Notes: generated from the letters alone by a model not told the origin. A stretch of DNA of 64,000 bases from Eupeodes corollae (GCF_945859685.1 NC_079148.1:2852001-2916000), one strand, 5' to 3'; counted from the stretch's first letter, positions 22,147 to 34,700 are shown. A program made the numbers and translations.

Positions 22147-24817
22147 ATGTACAGTTGTGTTCAAAAAAATAGGAGTGCCTGTTCTTTTTAGATTAAATCG
22201 TGATACAAAAGTTGTATAATTTTTTTAAATTTATTTTTTCTTTTGTACAAAAAAGGTAATCCAGTCTTTTATTATTATGCTTAAAGATTACTTTGTTTAA
22301 AATAAATAAGTTAGTAAAAACATGAATTTTATCAAAATAAAGCCAAAACGAATTGTTCAAAATAATAGGAGTAAACAAAATAAAGTATAAAAACTAAAAA
22401 AAAATATTCAATATTAAGATTTTTTTGTCAGTATTTTGTGGAAAATCCTTTGTTTTTTTATAATTGCTGCACATCTGCGTGGCATAGAGTTCACAAGGGC
22501 CCGACAACGCTCAACTGGAATTTGGTTCCATGTTTGCTCGACTGCGTTCCACAACTGCCTCGAATTCAAGGGTCTTTGTCGAGAAACACCCTTTTTCATA
22601 TCTGCCCATACATGTTCTATGGGATTGAGGTCAGGCGACTGAGCTGGCCAGTCCATGACCTCAACCTTATTGACCCGAAACCATTCCTTGGCAGACTTAC
22701 TGGTGTGTTTCGGGTCGTTGTCTTGTTGAGATACCCATTTAACCGGCATATTCCAACTCGCATAGGGCAGCATCACAGTGGACATTATATCCACGTAAAC
22801 GCGCTGGTCCATCGTGCCAATGATTTGATGTATGGGGCCAACACCAGCATATGAGAAACTGCCCCATGCCATCACTTTAGCACCTCCATGCTTTACCGTT
22901 TTAATGGTGTACCGAGGCTTAACTCGGAATTTTCTGCACGTCGGACGTATTGCCTAGAGCCAGTTCCACCGAATAAAACAGTTTTGGTCTCGTCAGTCCA
23001 CAAAATGTTTCACCATTTATCTGCAGGCCAATTAGCATGGCTTCTTGTAAATTTCAAACGAGCGGCTACATGTTTTTTTGTAAGCATGGGCACTTTTCGT
23101 GGACTGCGAGCGAAAAGATTGTGTTCCAACAATCGCCTTCTTATTGTTACGCTACTTACTGCCGGTCCTAGATCTTCCTGGATCATCTTAGAGGACGCAA
23201 AAGGATCCTTTCGGCTGTAGCGAACAATACGACGATTATCATTTTCACTCGTTTCTCGTTTCCGTCCCCGGGTTTCGACTTTTTTTTTCATATTTTACAG
23301 CATTGGCGATCATTTGGTCAGAGCACCCCAACATCAACTTTATATCCTTATAAGTTTTTCCTTCATTTCGCAACTTTTTTACGATTTCCCGTTTTTCTTC
23401 GGTGCAATGCTTTCCTCGGCCCACTAAATAATCAAACTTGTTTAGATATTCGATATTCCAACTATTTAATATTCCTATTTTAATTTAGTTACTTACTGTT
23501 TATTTTTTTAAGTTTTTGATTTTTTTTTACGTACAATATAACTCACACTCCTATTATTTTGAATAGCCTGATTGAGAGTAAAGATCATTTGATCTCTGGT
23601 TACAAATGTAAACGGTTATGAATTCCAAACTAGTTCATTGTTTTATCATCTTTAATGTCCCGTTATACTTACAGGTAGAGAAATGGGCTGATTACCAGTA
23701 TACACATGGTAAAAAAAAAACACTTGAGCAAATTTTGTAAAAGCACTCCTATTATTTTGAACACAGCTGTAAGTGCATTTGAAACTTTTTTAAAAAATAA
23801 AAACAATTTTTTAATGTTATTATAGGACGAACTCAACAAATCAAAACCAATTAGAACTTCTGGTTAGTATTATGGAAAAGAATACGGATATAGCGACTGG
23901 ATTTACCACCTATAGAGCAAAAGAAGATTTGGCAAAGTTTTGGAAGAAAACGGAGACGGAGCTCAATAGCCTTGGTCCACCAATCAAATCCATATCCGAT
24001 TGGAAAAAAGTAATATTTTGTTTACAAAATTATAATGCTTGTGGCTCTAAAAATGTTTTTCTTTTTTCAATACAAACAGGTATGGCTCGACAAAAAAAAA
24101 TATATTCGGAACAAAATGTCAGAAAATATAAAAAATAAAAAAGCTACCGGAGGAGGTCAATTTAAGGAACACAAATTTTCGCGTTTGGAGGAAACCATCA
24201 TCAGAATATGTTCCATGAAGGATTCGATAGAAGGTTGCCGAAATGCATCTTCATTTGGATTACCTTCGTGTAGTAAAAAAAGGAAAATGGGGAACCAAGA
24301 TAAAGAAAACGTTCCCTCACTTCAAGCAAGTTTGGAATGTGTTCTTGACTTCGATGAAAGTCATTCTAAGTCTCCAGTAGATCGTCAACAAATTGAACCA
24401 GAACCCCAGCCTGTCGCTGATGACATTATGAATTCAAGCAAATCGTCAAAAAAAAGAAAATCATTTAATACGACGAACCCAGAATATCTAGAACAAGAGC
24501 TTTCTAGTCAAAAAGAGATTTGCACTAAAATAGGAAAAGCCGTCGATTTTCTGGAAAGTCATCAAGAGGAATTTTCTCAAAAAGTACAAAAAATTTACCG
24601 ATCTATAGATAGGCTCTATGATCAGCAAAAACTTATGTTGAAAGAAATGTGTCGCCATAACATCCAATTGGAACAGCAAAAACAACAAAAGTTTGAAGAA
24701 ATTAAACGCCACAATAACAAAATGGAAAACTTGAGACTCAAAGAAATTGAATCGAAGATAAAATTTAAAGAGGACCTCATTCAAATTGAGGAAGAAAAGC
24801 TCCGAAAGATGCAATAA
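22147..24817 (+). CDS. Harbinger Myb/trihelix-like accessory protein
   Basis: In PIF/Harbinger elements a Myb/SANT-like protein helps bring the transposase to the nucleus and to the element ends. Exons are AT at 22147-22148 (5' UTR plus the first two bases of the start codon), 23826-24009 and 24080-24817. Joined, they give ATG ACG AAC and 307 residues. The N-terminal 110 residues fit a trihelix fold: NQLELLVSIMEKNTDIATG, then LNSLGPPIKSISDWKKVW, then KATGGG. A Ser/Lys-rich linker has SKKRK-type nuclear localisation signals, and the last 90 residues are a Lys/Glu-rich coiled coil. The first intron now holds a complete Tc1 element inserted in its splice donor, so expression is probably impaired. 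If splicing fails, the next in-frame ATG is at 23872, which would remove part of the DNA-binding domain. Confidence 0.8.
22149..22154 (+). promoter_or_regulatory. Splice donor broken by Tc1 insertion
   Basis: Removing the Tc1 element and one TA copy restores AT|GTAAGTG, a consensus donor, followed by a normal 57-bp intron ending TATTATAG at 23825. With the element present the donor reads GTACAG and loses the +5 G. The restored donor is read directly from the two flanks; the effect on splicing is inferred. Confidence 0.75.
22152..23769 (-). mobile_element. Tc1-like transposon with paired end repeats (IR/DR)
   Basis: A 1618-bp element flanked by TA (22150-22151 and 23770-23771). Outer ends are CAGTTGTGTTCAAAAAAATA and, complemented on the right, CAGCTGTGTTCAAAATAATA. 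The core TTCAAAATAATAGGAGT (one mismatch on the left outer copy) occurs four times: 22160-22176 and 22356-22372 in one orientation, 23547-23563 and 23745-23761 in the other, with 196- and 198-bp spacing. Two directly repeated sites per end is the IR/DR layout known from Sleeping Beauty and Minos. The enclosed transposase is frameshifted. Confidence 0.9.
22414..23430 (-). pseudogene. Tc1-like transposase, frameshifted
   Basis: DD34E-type transposase read on the minus strand. The N-terminal helix-turn-helix region is readable around 23430-23295 (EEKREIVKKLRNEGKTYKDI). It shifts frame in the A-run near 23283-23291 and continues as VETRGRKRETSENDNRR. A second shift occurs before 22875. The catalytic region has WTDETK (first D, about 22990), QQDNDPKHTSKSAKEW (second D) and SPDLNPIEHVWADMKK (E). 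All catalytic residues are visible, but at least two frameshifts split the gene, so this copy is inactive as it stands. Confidence 0.88.
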
Positions 24818-25016
24818 TTTGTTTTAAGTGAAGAAAGTTTTGTAACCAGTTACTTTATTTATTTTATGTAGTGAAATATTTTTATGTTTATTTTTTTGTT
24901 TATTTTATTTATTTTTTTAATAATAATAATATATATATATACATATAGATATGTTTGTGAAGTTCCTGACTGTGAATTGAAGATGATGTGATATATCAAA
25001 TAAAAAAAAATAAGTT

Positions 25017-26324
25017 TCAAATGCTGTTTCCAATACTTCTTCTTAATTCCTGTCCAACGGCTAAATATTCGGCATCGCTTGCTGATTGGAGGTCACTTTC
25101 AGATAGCACATTCGAAGGATCCGCGGTATCTTCCAGAATCGTTGAGTCAACCTGGTACTCCATTGGAAGACTGATTTTAAAAAATATGCACATGTTGTGT
25201 AAAGCACAGCATGTGTTAACGATTTGGATTGCTTTTTGGGGTTCATAGTGGAGTTCTCTGGCGCCTAGAATGCATCTCCACCTACCTTTCAGAACCCCGT
25301 TCACTTGCTCAATTATTTTGCGAGCGGCTTTATGTGCTTTGTTGAATTTACTCTCCGGTGATCCTTCCTGGCATGTTCTATGCGGAGTAAGTAGCCATGG
25401 CGCTAATGGGTATCCTGCGTCACCTAAGAGGAAAAAAATTAATGGTAAAACAATTCAAAACAAAATTATAACGTTTTTACCTAATAGCCAAAAATTTCGT
25501 TCGCCACTCAGATATCGTTGTAGCAAATGGGAACGAAACTCCGACACTTTCCACACCAATGAATCGTGGCATGCTCCTGGATGTGTTGCATCGACGAAAC
25601 GAATCTTCATTTCTTCATCACAAATCTAAAAATATGAATAAAATATGTGTATTTACTTAACCGTATTCAAATATAGGTAACAATACCTATAGACAACTTT
25701 TGAACCACTTACAAGTAAAACATTCAGGCTATAGAATCCTTTTCTGTTGAAAAACAAGTGCTGAGATGCATGCGGTCCAACAATTCTTACGTGCGTTCCA
25801 TCTATACACCCAATCACTCCTGGAAGTTTATATTTTTCGAAAAAATGCAAATTCGTACTTCTTTGCTCTTCTGCGGTTTGACTTTTGATCCATTCTGGAC
25901 AAAGATTTTCCTCGAAAATGTTAAGGAAGTTTGACAATACTTCTGAGAATGTTGATTGGGCAATACCTACATCGTGGTCCTTACCGACTCCTCTTTGGTA
26001 CCCACCTTCAGCAAAAAAACGAAGACACGCACTTAGCCTGACGATTTTCGGCACAGCGAATGATTTTTTTGCTATGGGGAAAGAATCGGAGAGGGTATCT
26101 AGCAAATATTTGAATACATTTTTATTTATTCGATAATTCTTGATAAATCTGAAACAAGAATAATTAAAAAGATAATTTGGCATATTGCAAAATTTTACTC
26201 ACAGTTCTTGTGGTAGCTCCAAGGGGTTGGAATTATCCCTTAATTCGCGTCTTATAGACCTGATTTCACTTTTTTTTGTTTCTTCCTCCTCCACCGCCAG
26301 TAATACAAATCCTATGCTATGCAT
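25017..26324 (-). CDS. HARBI1-type transposase (DDE nuclease) of the Harbinger element
   Basis: Catalyses excision and insertion of the PIF/Harbinger element. Four exons on the minus strand join in frame: 26324-26203, 26148-25713, 25625-25481 and 25423-25017, for 369 residues with no stop or shift. The start MHSIGFVLLAVEEEE is the first ATG after stops. The DDE_4 fold is recognisable: GCIDGTHVRI (D157), GDAGYPLAPWLLTP (D236) and KAARKIIEQVNGVLKGRWR (E273), plus HPGACHDS and CCALHNMC. All three acidic residues are kept. It is convergent with the Myb-like gene. Introns are 54, 87 and 57 bp. Domesticated HARBI1 is a less likely reading because the inverted termini and target duplication are still present. 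Confidence 0.92.
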
Positions 26325-26956
26325 TTTAAAGGTTTAAAATTCGATGTAACCAAAACAAAAATTATTTCAAACAACAAGAAATGTAACTGTCAAAACAGTG
26401 TTTTTAGATGGAGGGACTTTTTATTCTTCAAATTCTTCAAGAGTCAAAGAGGACAATTTTATGCTATTTTATGCCAATTTTGAGGAAACAAAAGTACCAT
26501 ATAATTCTTCCTTCTCATGAAAAAAAAAGAATGCATTTTAAATATTCCGGAACGAATAAATAAAAACCGCAAAATGATTTATCCGGAATATTCTGCTGAA
26601 TAAAGAAACGTAAAATGATGATTCCAAATATTCTTAATGAATAAAGAAACAAAGTTGATGTTTTAAAAGATTTTACAAATTCATAATAGGGGAAATTTGT
26701 TTGGGATATTGTTTTATTGTACAGGGAATTTTAGGGAATTTCAACTAACAATTAAATTTTTTTTAATTAAGATCCTATGATAACACTGCACACAATTCGA
26801 AATTGAGTTCCGAAAAAAAATTGTTTTTTCGATGTTGGTAGTTAATTCCCTGGGAAAAATTTATTCCGAGGGAAATTCACGATAACTCGAAATGTTTCTT
26901 GGGAATGAAACTTTCCGTGGGAAATAAAATTCCCCGGGAGATTCCCGATAAGGCCC

Positions 26957-28793
26957 AATATTGAAGATAGTATTTACATATGTACATATGTATATATTTG
27001 AAAAATCATCACTAACTCACTAAAAAAAATATGCAAAAAGCCTAATGTCTAAAAGAAACCTGAAGTAAGAAAGAGATATTGAAGACACATTGGAATAAGG
27101 CCATTAAAACCGTTAGGAAAAGTATAAAAAAGGTCACTAAACCGTCAGTTATTTAATAAAACCTACTGTGGCTCTAAATGCAAGACACATTATTTGATTA
27201 AAGAACCGAATCCGGATCTCAATCGAATACCTAAAAAATGGTTGCCATAACCAAATCACTGGATATCTTAATTAATGCCGAATCTGTAACTACCGATGAT
27301 GCTAAACCTACGGAATAGGGTGCATGAAGAACCGGAACTGGGTCCTTTTTATCATTAATTCTTCACCCAACCAACACCACAACAGTATAGAATTTAATTG
27401 TTTCGGACACAAATTATACCAAACCTTTTTTTCAATGCTTTAGAAACTTTGCCATATATTATCCACTTCCAGAGGACTGTGAATCTCACCTCGAGTTCTT
27501 GGCAAACTGAATTTTCTTATTTAAATTTGTTCACTGTTGTAAATGATGGACAAGCTTAATTCCTTTCCTAATAATAAAATAATAAACAAAAACACATCGC
27601 AGCATTTAAAATAAAGGAACATTACAAAGCATGTGAGAGATTCAACTTAGGTCTAAAAAAGTGGTCATTAATAAATTGGGTGGCGCAACAGTCCGTTGTG
27701 AACCAGGGCCTAGTGACTTACAACTCTCAACCATTCCTGTGTGCGAGTACTGTTGTCAGGAATGGAAGGGACCTACAATTTTGGGTCGAATCCGAACGGC
27801 TAGTTTCTGAGAAAGCACTTTTTCATGATAAGAATTGCTCTTGAAGGATTTGTCAATTTCTCGCAAGAGGCAGTACCCGCGAAATTTAATTTTTTTAAAT
27901 TAAGGTGGCACAGGATTGAACCCAAGACCCCTTGCATGACAGTTGAACGCACTAACCATCATGCCACGAGTACAAAAAAGTGGTCATTATTAAATTTAAA
28001 TTAAAAGGAAAAAGTAAGACTCTCCTTTAACCATAAACTTTGTTCGAACCCCAGGTAATAGCATAACTCGTAGATGCACACATTTTTTGTATCACCTTTG
28101 AGTAGAATTTTCACCATGTTCATTACAGTACGTGTCTTAGTGGTCTTTGCTCTACACTAAGGCCCGTCTTTTCAACGATTAAAAAAATTGATCTTTTTGT
28201 TGAGGAATCTCTTTCTAATAAAAATGTCACCTAAGATCTATTCAGATGTTTTGCTAAAACACGTAAAATCAGACGACTTGTTTTCAAATTTAAATTAAAA
28301 GGCAATGTATTTTTGTTTGTTGTTTCTTTAACAAATAACTCATGTTACCTACTTAAATTCTTTATTTCAAAGCTTTTCATTACACTATTATATCCATGAA
28401 ATAATGACTCGAAGAACAAAAATGATAATTAAAAACAAAATATAAAGATGATAAACCCTTTGCCAATGGCATGATATAACATAAATAAACGTACGTACGA
28501 TTTTCGATATCGTACACTTCCTATAATAAACCTTATTTTTAATTTTAAATAAACACTAAAGCATCATCTTTTTGTTATAGAATAATTCATGGTCAAGGTC
28601 ATACAAAATACGAGATAAGTGTCAAAAAGATTAACGATACCAATTTTAAATTAATAATTTTAAATATAACTTTTGTTTTCATTTTTTAAACATTTAATAA
28701 AAGAAATTATTCAAATAAGACTATACGCCGCGTGTCGTCACTTCGTCAGTTTGAAATTGAATTCAAAATTATAACCCATTTCATTTAATTAAA
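26957..28793. other. Gene-free stretch with one SINE
   Basis: The only recognisable content is the full-length SINE at 27671-27973. The right part (about 28370-28793) is probably 3' UTR or flank of the ZAD gene. It contains several AATAAA-type signals on the minus strand. Confidence 0.5.
27671..27973 (-). mobile_element. tRNA-Asp-derived SINE, full length, 16-bp target duplication
   Basis: Read on the minus strand it starts with a tRNA-like head containing GCATGATGGTTAGTGCGTT (A-box region) and TTGGGTTCAATCC (B box). It then has a family-specific body and ends CACCCAATTTAT. It is flanked by perfect direct repeats AAAAAAGTGGTCATTA at 27655-27670 and 27974-27989, the mark of LINE-mediated retroposition. 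The head resembles tRNA-Asp(GTC): the CTGTCATGC loop sits where the anticodon would be. Confidence 0.88.
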
Positions 28794-31700
28794 TTAATTA
28801 ATCGAAAGTCGATTGTTTGGTTTTGATACGAAATATCGTTTGACATCTCCATCTGTGATATGTCTAGATTCATGTGTCGCCATTATCTCTTTAGCGGGAA
28901 ACAATGAACCACAATACTGACAAAATAAGGCATTCTCTGTGGCGGCAAAACAGGCACTAAGTTCATCTAACGAAGTTGTCGAGTCGGATCCAATGCTAGA
29001 GACCGGCACCTCTGGATGTAGACTCTCCTCAGTAGCCACTTGGTCCACAACTGTGGTTTCTTTGATTTTAAACTTCTGACTCTGACAACAGACTTCGTCC
29101 TTGTCGTTTCCATTGACTTCCATGTCGAGTTTTCTATTCTTCCTTCGATGAGAGAAGCGCATATGATTTTGTAGAATATCTTCATCGTTGAAGTGTTTAT
29201 CACATGATTTGCATATGTGTCCTTCGAGTGAATCCCTTTGCTTCTTGAACTCGTCGCGGTTATGATCCCGCATCATATGACTGTTCCAGCCAAGAAAGTT
29301 GGGATAGACTTTTGAACACATTTTGCAAGTAAAGCTTAATTTTTGTACTAAAGGCGGTTTTGCTACTGATGAGGCACGTGGGGCAGGTTGGGTTGGCATT
29401 TTGAATGTCGGCTTTGAGACTAACGAAGCCTTTGGGGGGGCAGATTTGTTTTTTGCTTTTTGCGCAGCCTTCTTCTCTTCTTGCTTTTTCTGTCGTCTTT
29501 TATCTCGTCGCGCCTGCAATTGCTGTTGTTTGCGCAGCAGCGCATTCGATTTTGATTTTTCACTTTGACTTTGTAATTTATCAACTACTGTGGTAGGTTT
29601 TGACTCAGATTTGTGAAGTTTTATGACCAATGTCCTGTTAGTCTCATTCGACTTGATATTGTTGTTGTTGTTGTTGGTGAGTTTCATAAGTTTCACTCGA
29701 TCATTGGAAACTGATTTATTCGAATCATTGATCTCGTCGAGGGGCCGTTTGAGACTTTTAACTTGCTTTGGCGGGCTGATGGGGATGATGGTGGTAGATA
29801 CCTTGTTGTTGATGTTATTGGTCATTTTTAAACCATTTTTTATTTTGATCCGATCGTGAGTGGTTATGTGTTTTCGGTGAGGCCAAAATCTGTCATAGAT
29901 CTTGCCGCATTCTTTGCATTCAAAAAATGTCCAAAGATGAGCAAATATTATTCTTCTCGTGAGAACTGAATCACCGGTTTTGGTATCAAAACGCAGGTCA
30001 TCTCCGATATATTGCGGATGTGTTTGCCGAATATGAAGGACGACTTCACATTCGACCCCTGAGTGATAAGGGCACAGGGGACACTTTTTGCTTTCGAAAA
30101 CTTTGCCTCTGTGGATGGTATCTTCTAATCCACGGCTCAATGTTTTCTGTGGAGTGACCTGAAAAAAGTTTTAAAAATATGAATTTAAAGTTTTAGGAAC
30201 ATGAGTTTATAAAAATATTGAAATGAAGTTATATCTTTACAAACACAATCAATTTTGGTGCTTTTTTTATAATTACCACACACTCAAAGAATTTTGAATA
30301 CCTTAAATATGCCAGACTCTGTGTGAGTATTAGAAAGAGTGGTATGGGTTCGAAAGGAGGTCTCTTAGGACATTGGTTTTGAATTCTGAAACATTACAAT
30401 GTCAGTGAAAGACAGTGTGGTAAAAGACTCTACATTTCTCAAAATAACGGCAAAGGGTGAGGCCATTCCGACAATTCAAAATCATTTTAATGATATTGTC
30501 TAAGATAAAATAGACCATATTTGGAAGTTCTAAACTTAGGACATTTATTTTATAGATTGTGCCCAGATCAGAAGGAGAGACACATTTTTTGGATCGTCTC
30601 GAAAAAAAACAAACATCTTTTGACATTTTTGGCGAGATCCACAAAGGGTCGTTGGTCAACATCGGGATGTTCAGTTTCATTGATGCAAGTGCTACCCAAG
30701 AATAACACGAAAACTTAAAAGTACAATCGTCAGCAAAACAATAAATGGGACACGACAAGAAGATGCAACCGATCAATTTATAAAAATAATAAAGTATTGA
30801 ATGTACCGAAAGGTAATTTCTAATCCAATAAAGAGGACTTAAATTAAAACCCTATTAAATGCTTTTGAAAATTCGAACTTTTTTAGTTATGGGCTGCACA
30901 AATATTTTTTCCATATACTCGGAACTAGTGAGAAGTGTTGCTTATAAAAATAAACTCTAGGAAGATTGCTAAGCAAATACGCGGACAGTCCATTCAAACC
31001 TCAACGTCAGTAAAAATAAATGAATTAAAAATGTATTTTGAAAGCTTACTTTCTTTCTTCAATGATTAGCTAGTATTTCATACGCTTAGAGTTAGATTAC
31101 CCCATTGAGCTGCACGAGATATATTCTGCTATTCATCGAAAGACTTGAAAACTCCTGGTTTTGATGGAATACCATATGAATTTAATCTATTATTGAAGAA
31201 ATACAGAAGTTATTCACTGAGATTCTTGAAACTGCAACGCTACCACCATCTTTCAGGAAATCCATTATATACGCGCTGTTCAAGAAGGAGATACAAATGA
31301 TGTGTCAAACTATATAGGGCTTTCACTTCTCGACGCGCTCTATAAGATATTTACTACAGTTGTCTTGAACAGACTTTCAGCTTGGTTAGAAAAAAACAAC
31401 ATCATCAATGAATTTCAACCAACTATTCTTCTGTGGACCAAGTTTATAATCTTTAATGCATAATTCAACTTCAACTCTGCCAAAAGAAGAAACTCTACGC
31501 TATTTTCATTGATTTTAAGGCTGCTTTTGATAGCATTGACATGAATCCTCTTATTTATAAGCTACGAGTATCGACTCTGGGAATATCTTCGAAGATACTG
31601 GCTACTATAAAGTCTCTTTATAAAGGATACGACTGCAGCTTTTTGGGAAAAATGGTTTTACAATAATTCAGAAATAAAGGCGTCTAATCAATACAAATAT

Positions 31701-34700
31701 CTTGGCGTAGTGTTTAATTACAACATGTCTTGGAATGAGCATCCTAGATTGAGAGCATCTAAAAATTCCATTAATGCAACGTGGTCGAGACTGCTGCGTG
31801 TCAATACCGTCCAACACTCAACAAAGTTCAAAATATGCAATGCCTCAAAAGCTACTGTGCTGTGCTCAAGTTTAGGGATACCGCGAATACAACCAAGTCG
31901 AAAAGCTGCAGTGTTTCTTCATTAAAAGATGCTTTCTACTGCCTGATAATACGCCTAACTATGCTCTGCACATTGAAACAGGTTAACCGAAGGGTTTTCT
32001 AACGTCCCTCCAGCTACATTTTGCTTCCAAAAGACGAAATCTAAATATTCCTAATTAAATATAAATTATTCAACATTTTATCGAAAGCCATTAAAAACAA
32101 GAAAATCTTCTGGGCTAAGGAGTGGTTGGATCTTTTTCATGGATGTTCGTTTGATTTTTCTTTTGACATGAATCTACCAATTTGACCAATTTGTGTAATT
32201 ATTGGAAATATAATTTTCCGTCGGGTTTTTTGGTCGCTGTAGTTTTTGCAATGAAACAATTAAGTAACATTAACTTTCTCAACGTTTCGGCAGGGATTGC
32301 TGCCTCCTTCAGAGGTTCAAGAAAAGTAGGAAACAAATGAATATTAATTATATTAATGAATATAAATTAAAAATAAAACTATAAATATAATTAGCACTTC
32401 GAAGAATAAAGTTAAGTCTAAATTGAATAAAGCACCAATTACAAGAAATTAGCTTTTCCTAAAGAGCTAACAAATGAAGTGTTATTGGCAACAAGCGTAA
32501 AAATTGTGGAAGAGAAAGATTTTCGCAGGTGTTTAACAAAATGACCAAGAAATTTTATTACCTTTGGGACATTGCAGCATTTTTGTCGCAATTGTGTCAT
32601 GTATAATTTTGTTCCGACGAATAAGGGGTTGAAGACCTTCCTGCTTTACTTGGTTTTAAAACAACAGAAACTTACTTCTGTAACCTTAATAACCAATTGC
32701 AGCTCGAATCATAAAATTTCTTAGGTCTGATAATTTTAACCTTGAAAAAATTATATGATACTCAACAATGATTGGATGAGTCTTGAGGAGATAGACTACA
32801 AATAGTGTACTTATCAGAATCAGAAGTCAAGAGTTTATTCTGCTTGACTATAAACGTCCGATATTCGAGTGGGCTCGTTGGCCATAGGAAAAAATAAATT
32901 CTTAGGAAGAAGCAGCGTGAAGTTGATACTCTGTCCAGATTTGGGTTTCTGTAGAAGAAACAATAGTGGCTAAGATATGCCAATTTATAACCCTGTTCAA
33001 GGTTTTGTAGGTGGCAGACAAATCATATTTTTCAAGCTCAGGAGTCACAACTTCGAGTTTCAAACAATGAGATCAAATAAGCGAGTTCATAAAGTGACCT
33101 AAGTTTTAGCTAGTAAACTTTTGAATTCACGTTTGTAATTTTTGTTTGTGTTTGGACTAAGTATAGAAGTCATCTAACTATGAAATGAAGATAAACATTT
33201 TAAAAGTTTTAGTTCAGAAATGTACAGATTCAATTTGCGCATTTAAGTCATTTTCTATAAAATGGCATTAAGCCCATAATTACAGCCTTAAGCCAGCTCC
33301 AAAAACTAATACTCAAATGATTTAAAACTATTTCTTGAAAATATGATTTGTAGTTTACAAAATCATAATACAATCAAAGGAATCATACAAAGCCTTTTTT
33401 TAATTCTAAAATTGTACCCTAAAAAGGAAGTGACAATTCAATTCCTTTGGAAAATTATTGTTTGGCTTGTGCGACAGACAGCAAACATTTAATTTTGTTG
33501 AATAGTTTTGCGTCACATTCTACGACTGACTGGTGTTTGAAGTTAAACTTCCCCCGCGATTTACGGAGGTTAGGTAATGTTAACGTGGCTGCGGATTAGA
33601 ATCCACACACTTAGGCCAAAAGAAAGGCCCATTGTGATACCACATGAATCTAGATAATTACTTCTTACTATTCGAACCATTTTGAGCTTTTTAAAAAGCG
33701 AAGAAGATATTTGATATCCTTTTTAGCTAATTCACTGGGATTATCAAAAGAGTAGTCTCCCAGATGAATTTTGCGTCTTAGTGAAAGAGCAGGGCAAGTG
33801 CAGAGGAGGTGAGAGATTGTTTTCTCTTCTTCCTCGCCCATACAGCTCCTACAGAAGTAATTTGAGGCTACACCAAGTCATATTGCGTGTCTGCCTATAA
33901 GAAAGTGTCCCGTAAGGACACCTATTAGGGAGCTAATATGAAGTCAGCGTTGAGATAACAAGTCTTTAGAGCGCTTTAGGTCCAGTGAAGGCCATATGAG
34001 TTTTGTGGCTGCGCATGTTGGAGGTTCTGCCACCCAGAATTTGCTATCGCGAAATCTGTTTCTTTTAGAATAAGTTTACATGCAGCTATTGATATACCTA
34101 TCTTCTCTCTTTTAGGTGAAATAGGCATGACGGTTCCATTTTTAGCGAGTTCATCGGCTCTACAATTTCCCCGTGATGCCTCTGTGGCCCGGCACCCAAC
34201 ATAGGTGAATGGTAAATTGCTTCGCTATCTCCATAAGAGACGATCAACAATCGAGGGCTACAATGATTAGGGAAGCGGAATGAGATGCAAAGTTTAAGCT
34301 TTTCTGAGTACACACCACTACCAACTGCCTCATTTGTCTTGGATCCATCTGTATAAAAATGAATACTTTTGTTATCCAGGAGTTTTTTGTCTTCCCATTC
34401 ATCTCTGGATGGAATGGATACCTGGAAGTTTTTTCCAAATAGGGGTTTAGAAATAGTGTAGTCTATGTACTTTGGTATAGAACCAAAGAGGTTCAAAATG
34501 ATGGAGTGCCCCACATTGTTGTTGGTCCATTGAGATGAGGCGTCGAGTCTTATCGCTGTACTCGCTGCCAAATGTTTACTGCAGATGTCGAGGGGTGTCA
34601 GATGGAGGACTTACGATTTACGGACTTATAAATTAATTTTCTAGTCACTTACATATAAAGCATCGTTTCTCATGGGTCATCCTAAATGATCACGGTTAGT

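Larger units (their letters stand above)
21956..26956. mobile_element. PIF/Harbinger DNA transposon, two genes, 5.0 kb
   Basis: The ends are imperfect inverted repeats: GGGCCCTATCGTGAA on the left, and GGGCCTTATCGGGAA as the complement of the right end. Both continue into a shared TTTCCCACG about 30 bases in. AAT flanks both sides (21953-21955 and 26957-26959), a 3-bp target duplication as expected for this superfamily. Between the ends lie a Myb/trihelix gene (+) and a HARBI1-type transposase (-), convergent, with stop codons 199 bp apart around an AT-rich microsatellite. The motif TATCGTGAA recurs near the termini. A Tc1-like element (22152-23769) is inserted near the left end. Without it, the element would be about 3.4 kb. 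Confidence 0.88.

Noticed and set aside
22438..22854. 138-codon plus-strand frame
   Set aside because: Antisense to the Tc1 transposase; no independent support.
24900..24950. AT dinucleotide tract between the two Harbinger genes as a replication or matrix element
   Set aside because: Simple microsatellite; nothing beyond AT-richness supports a function.
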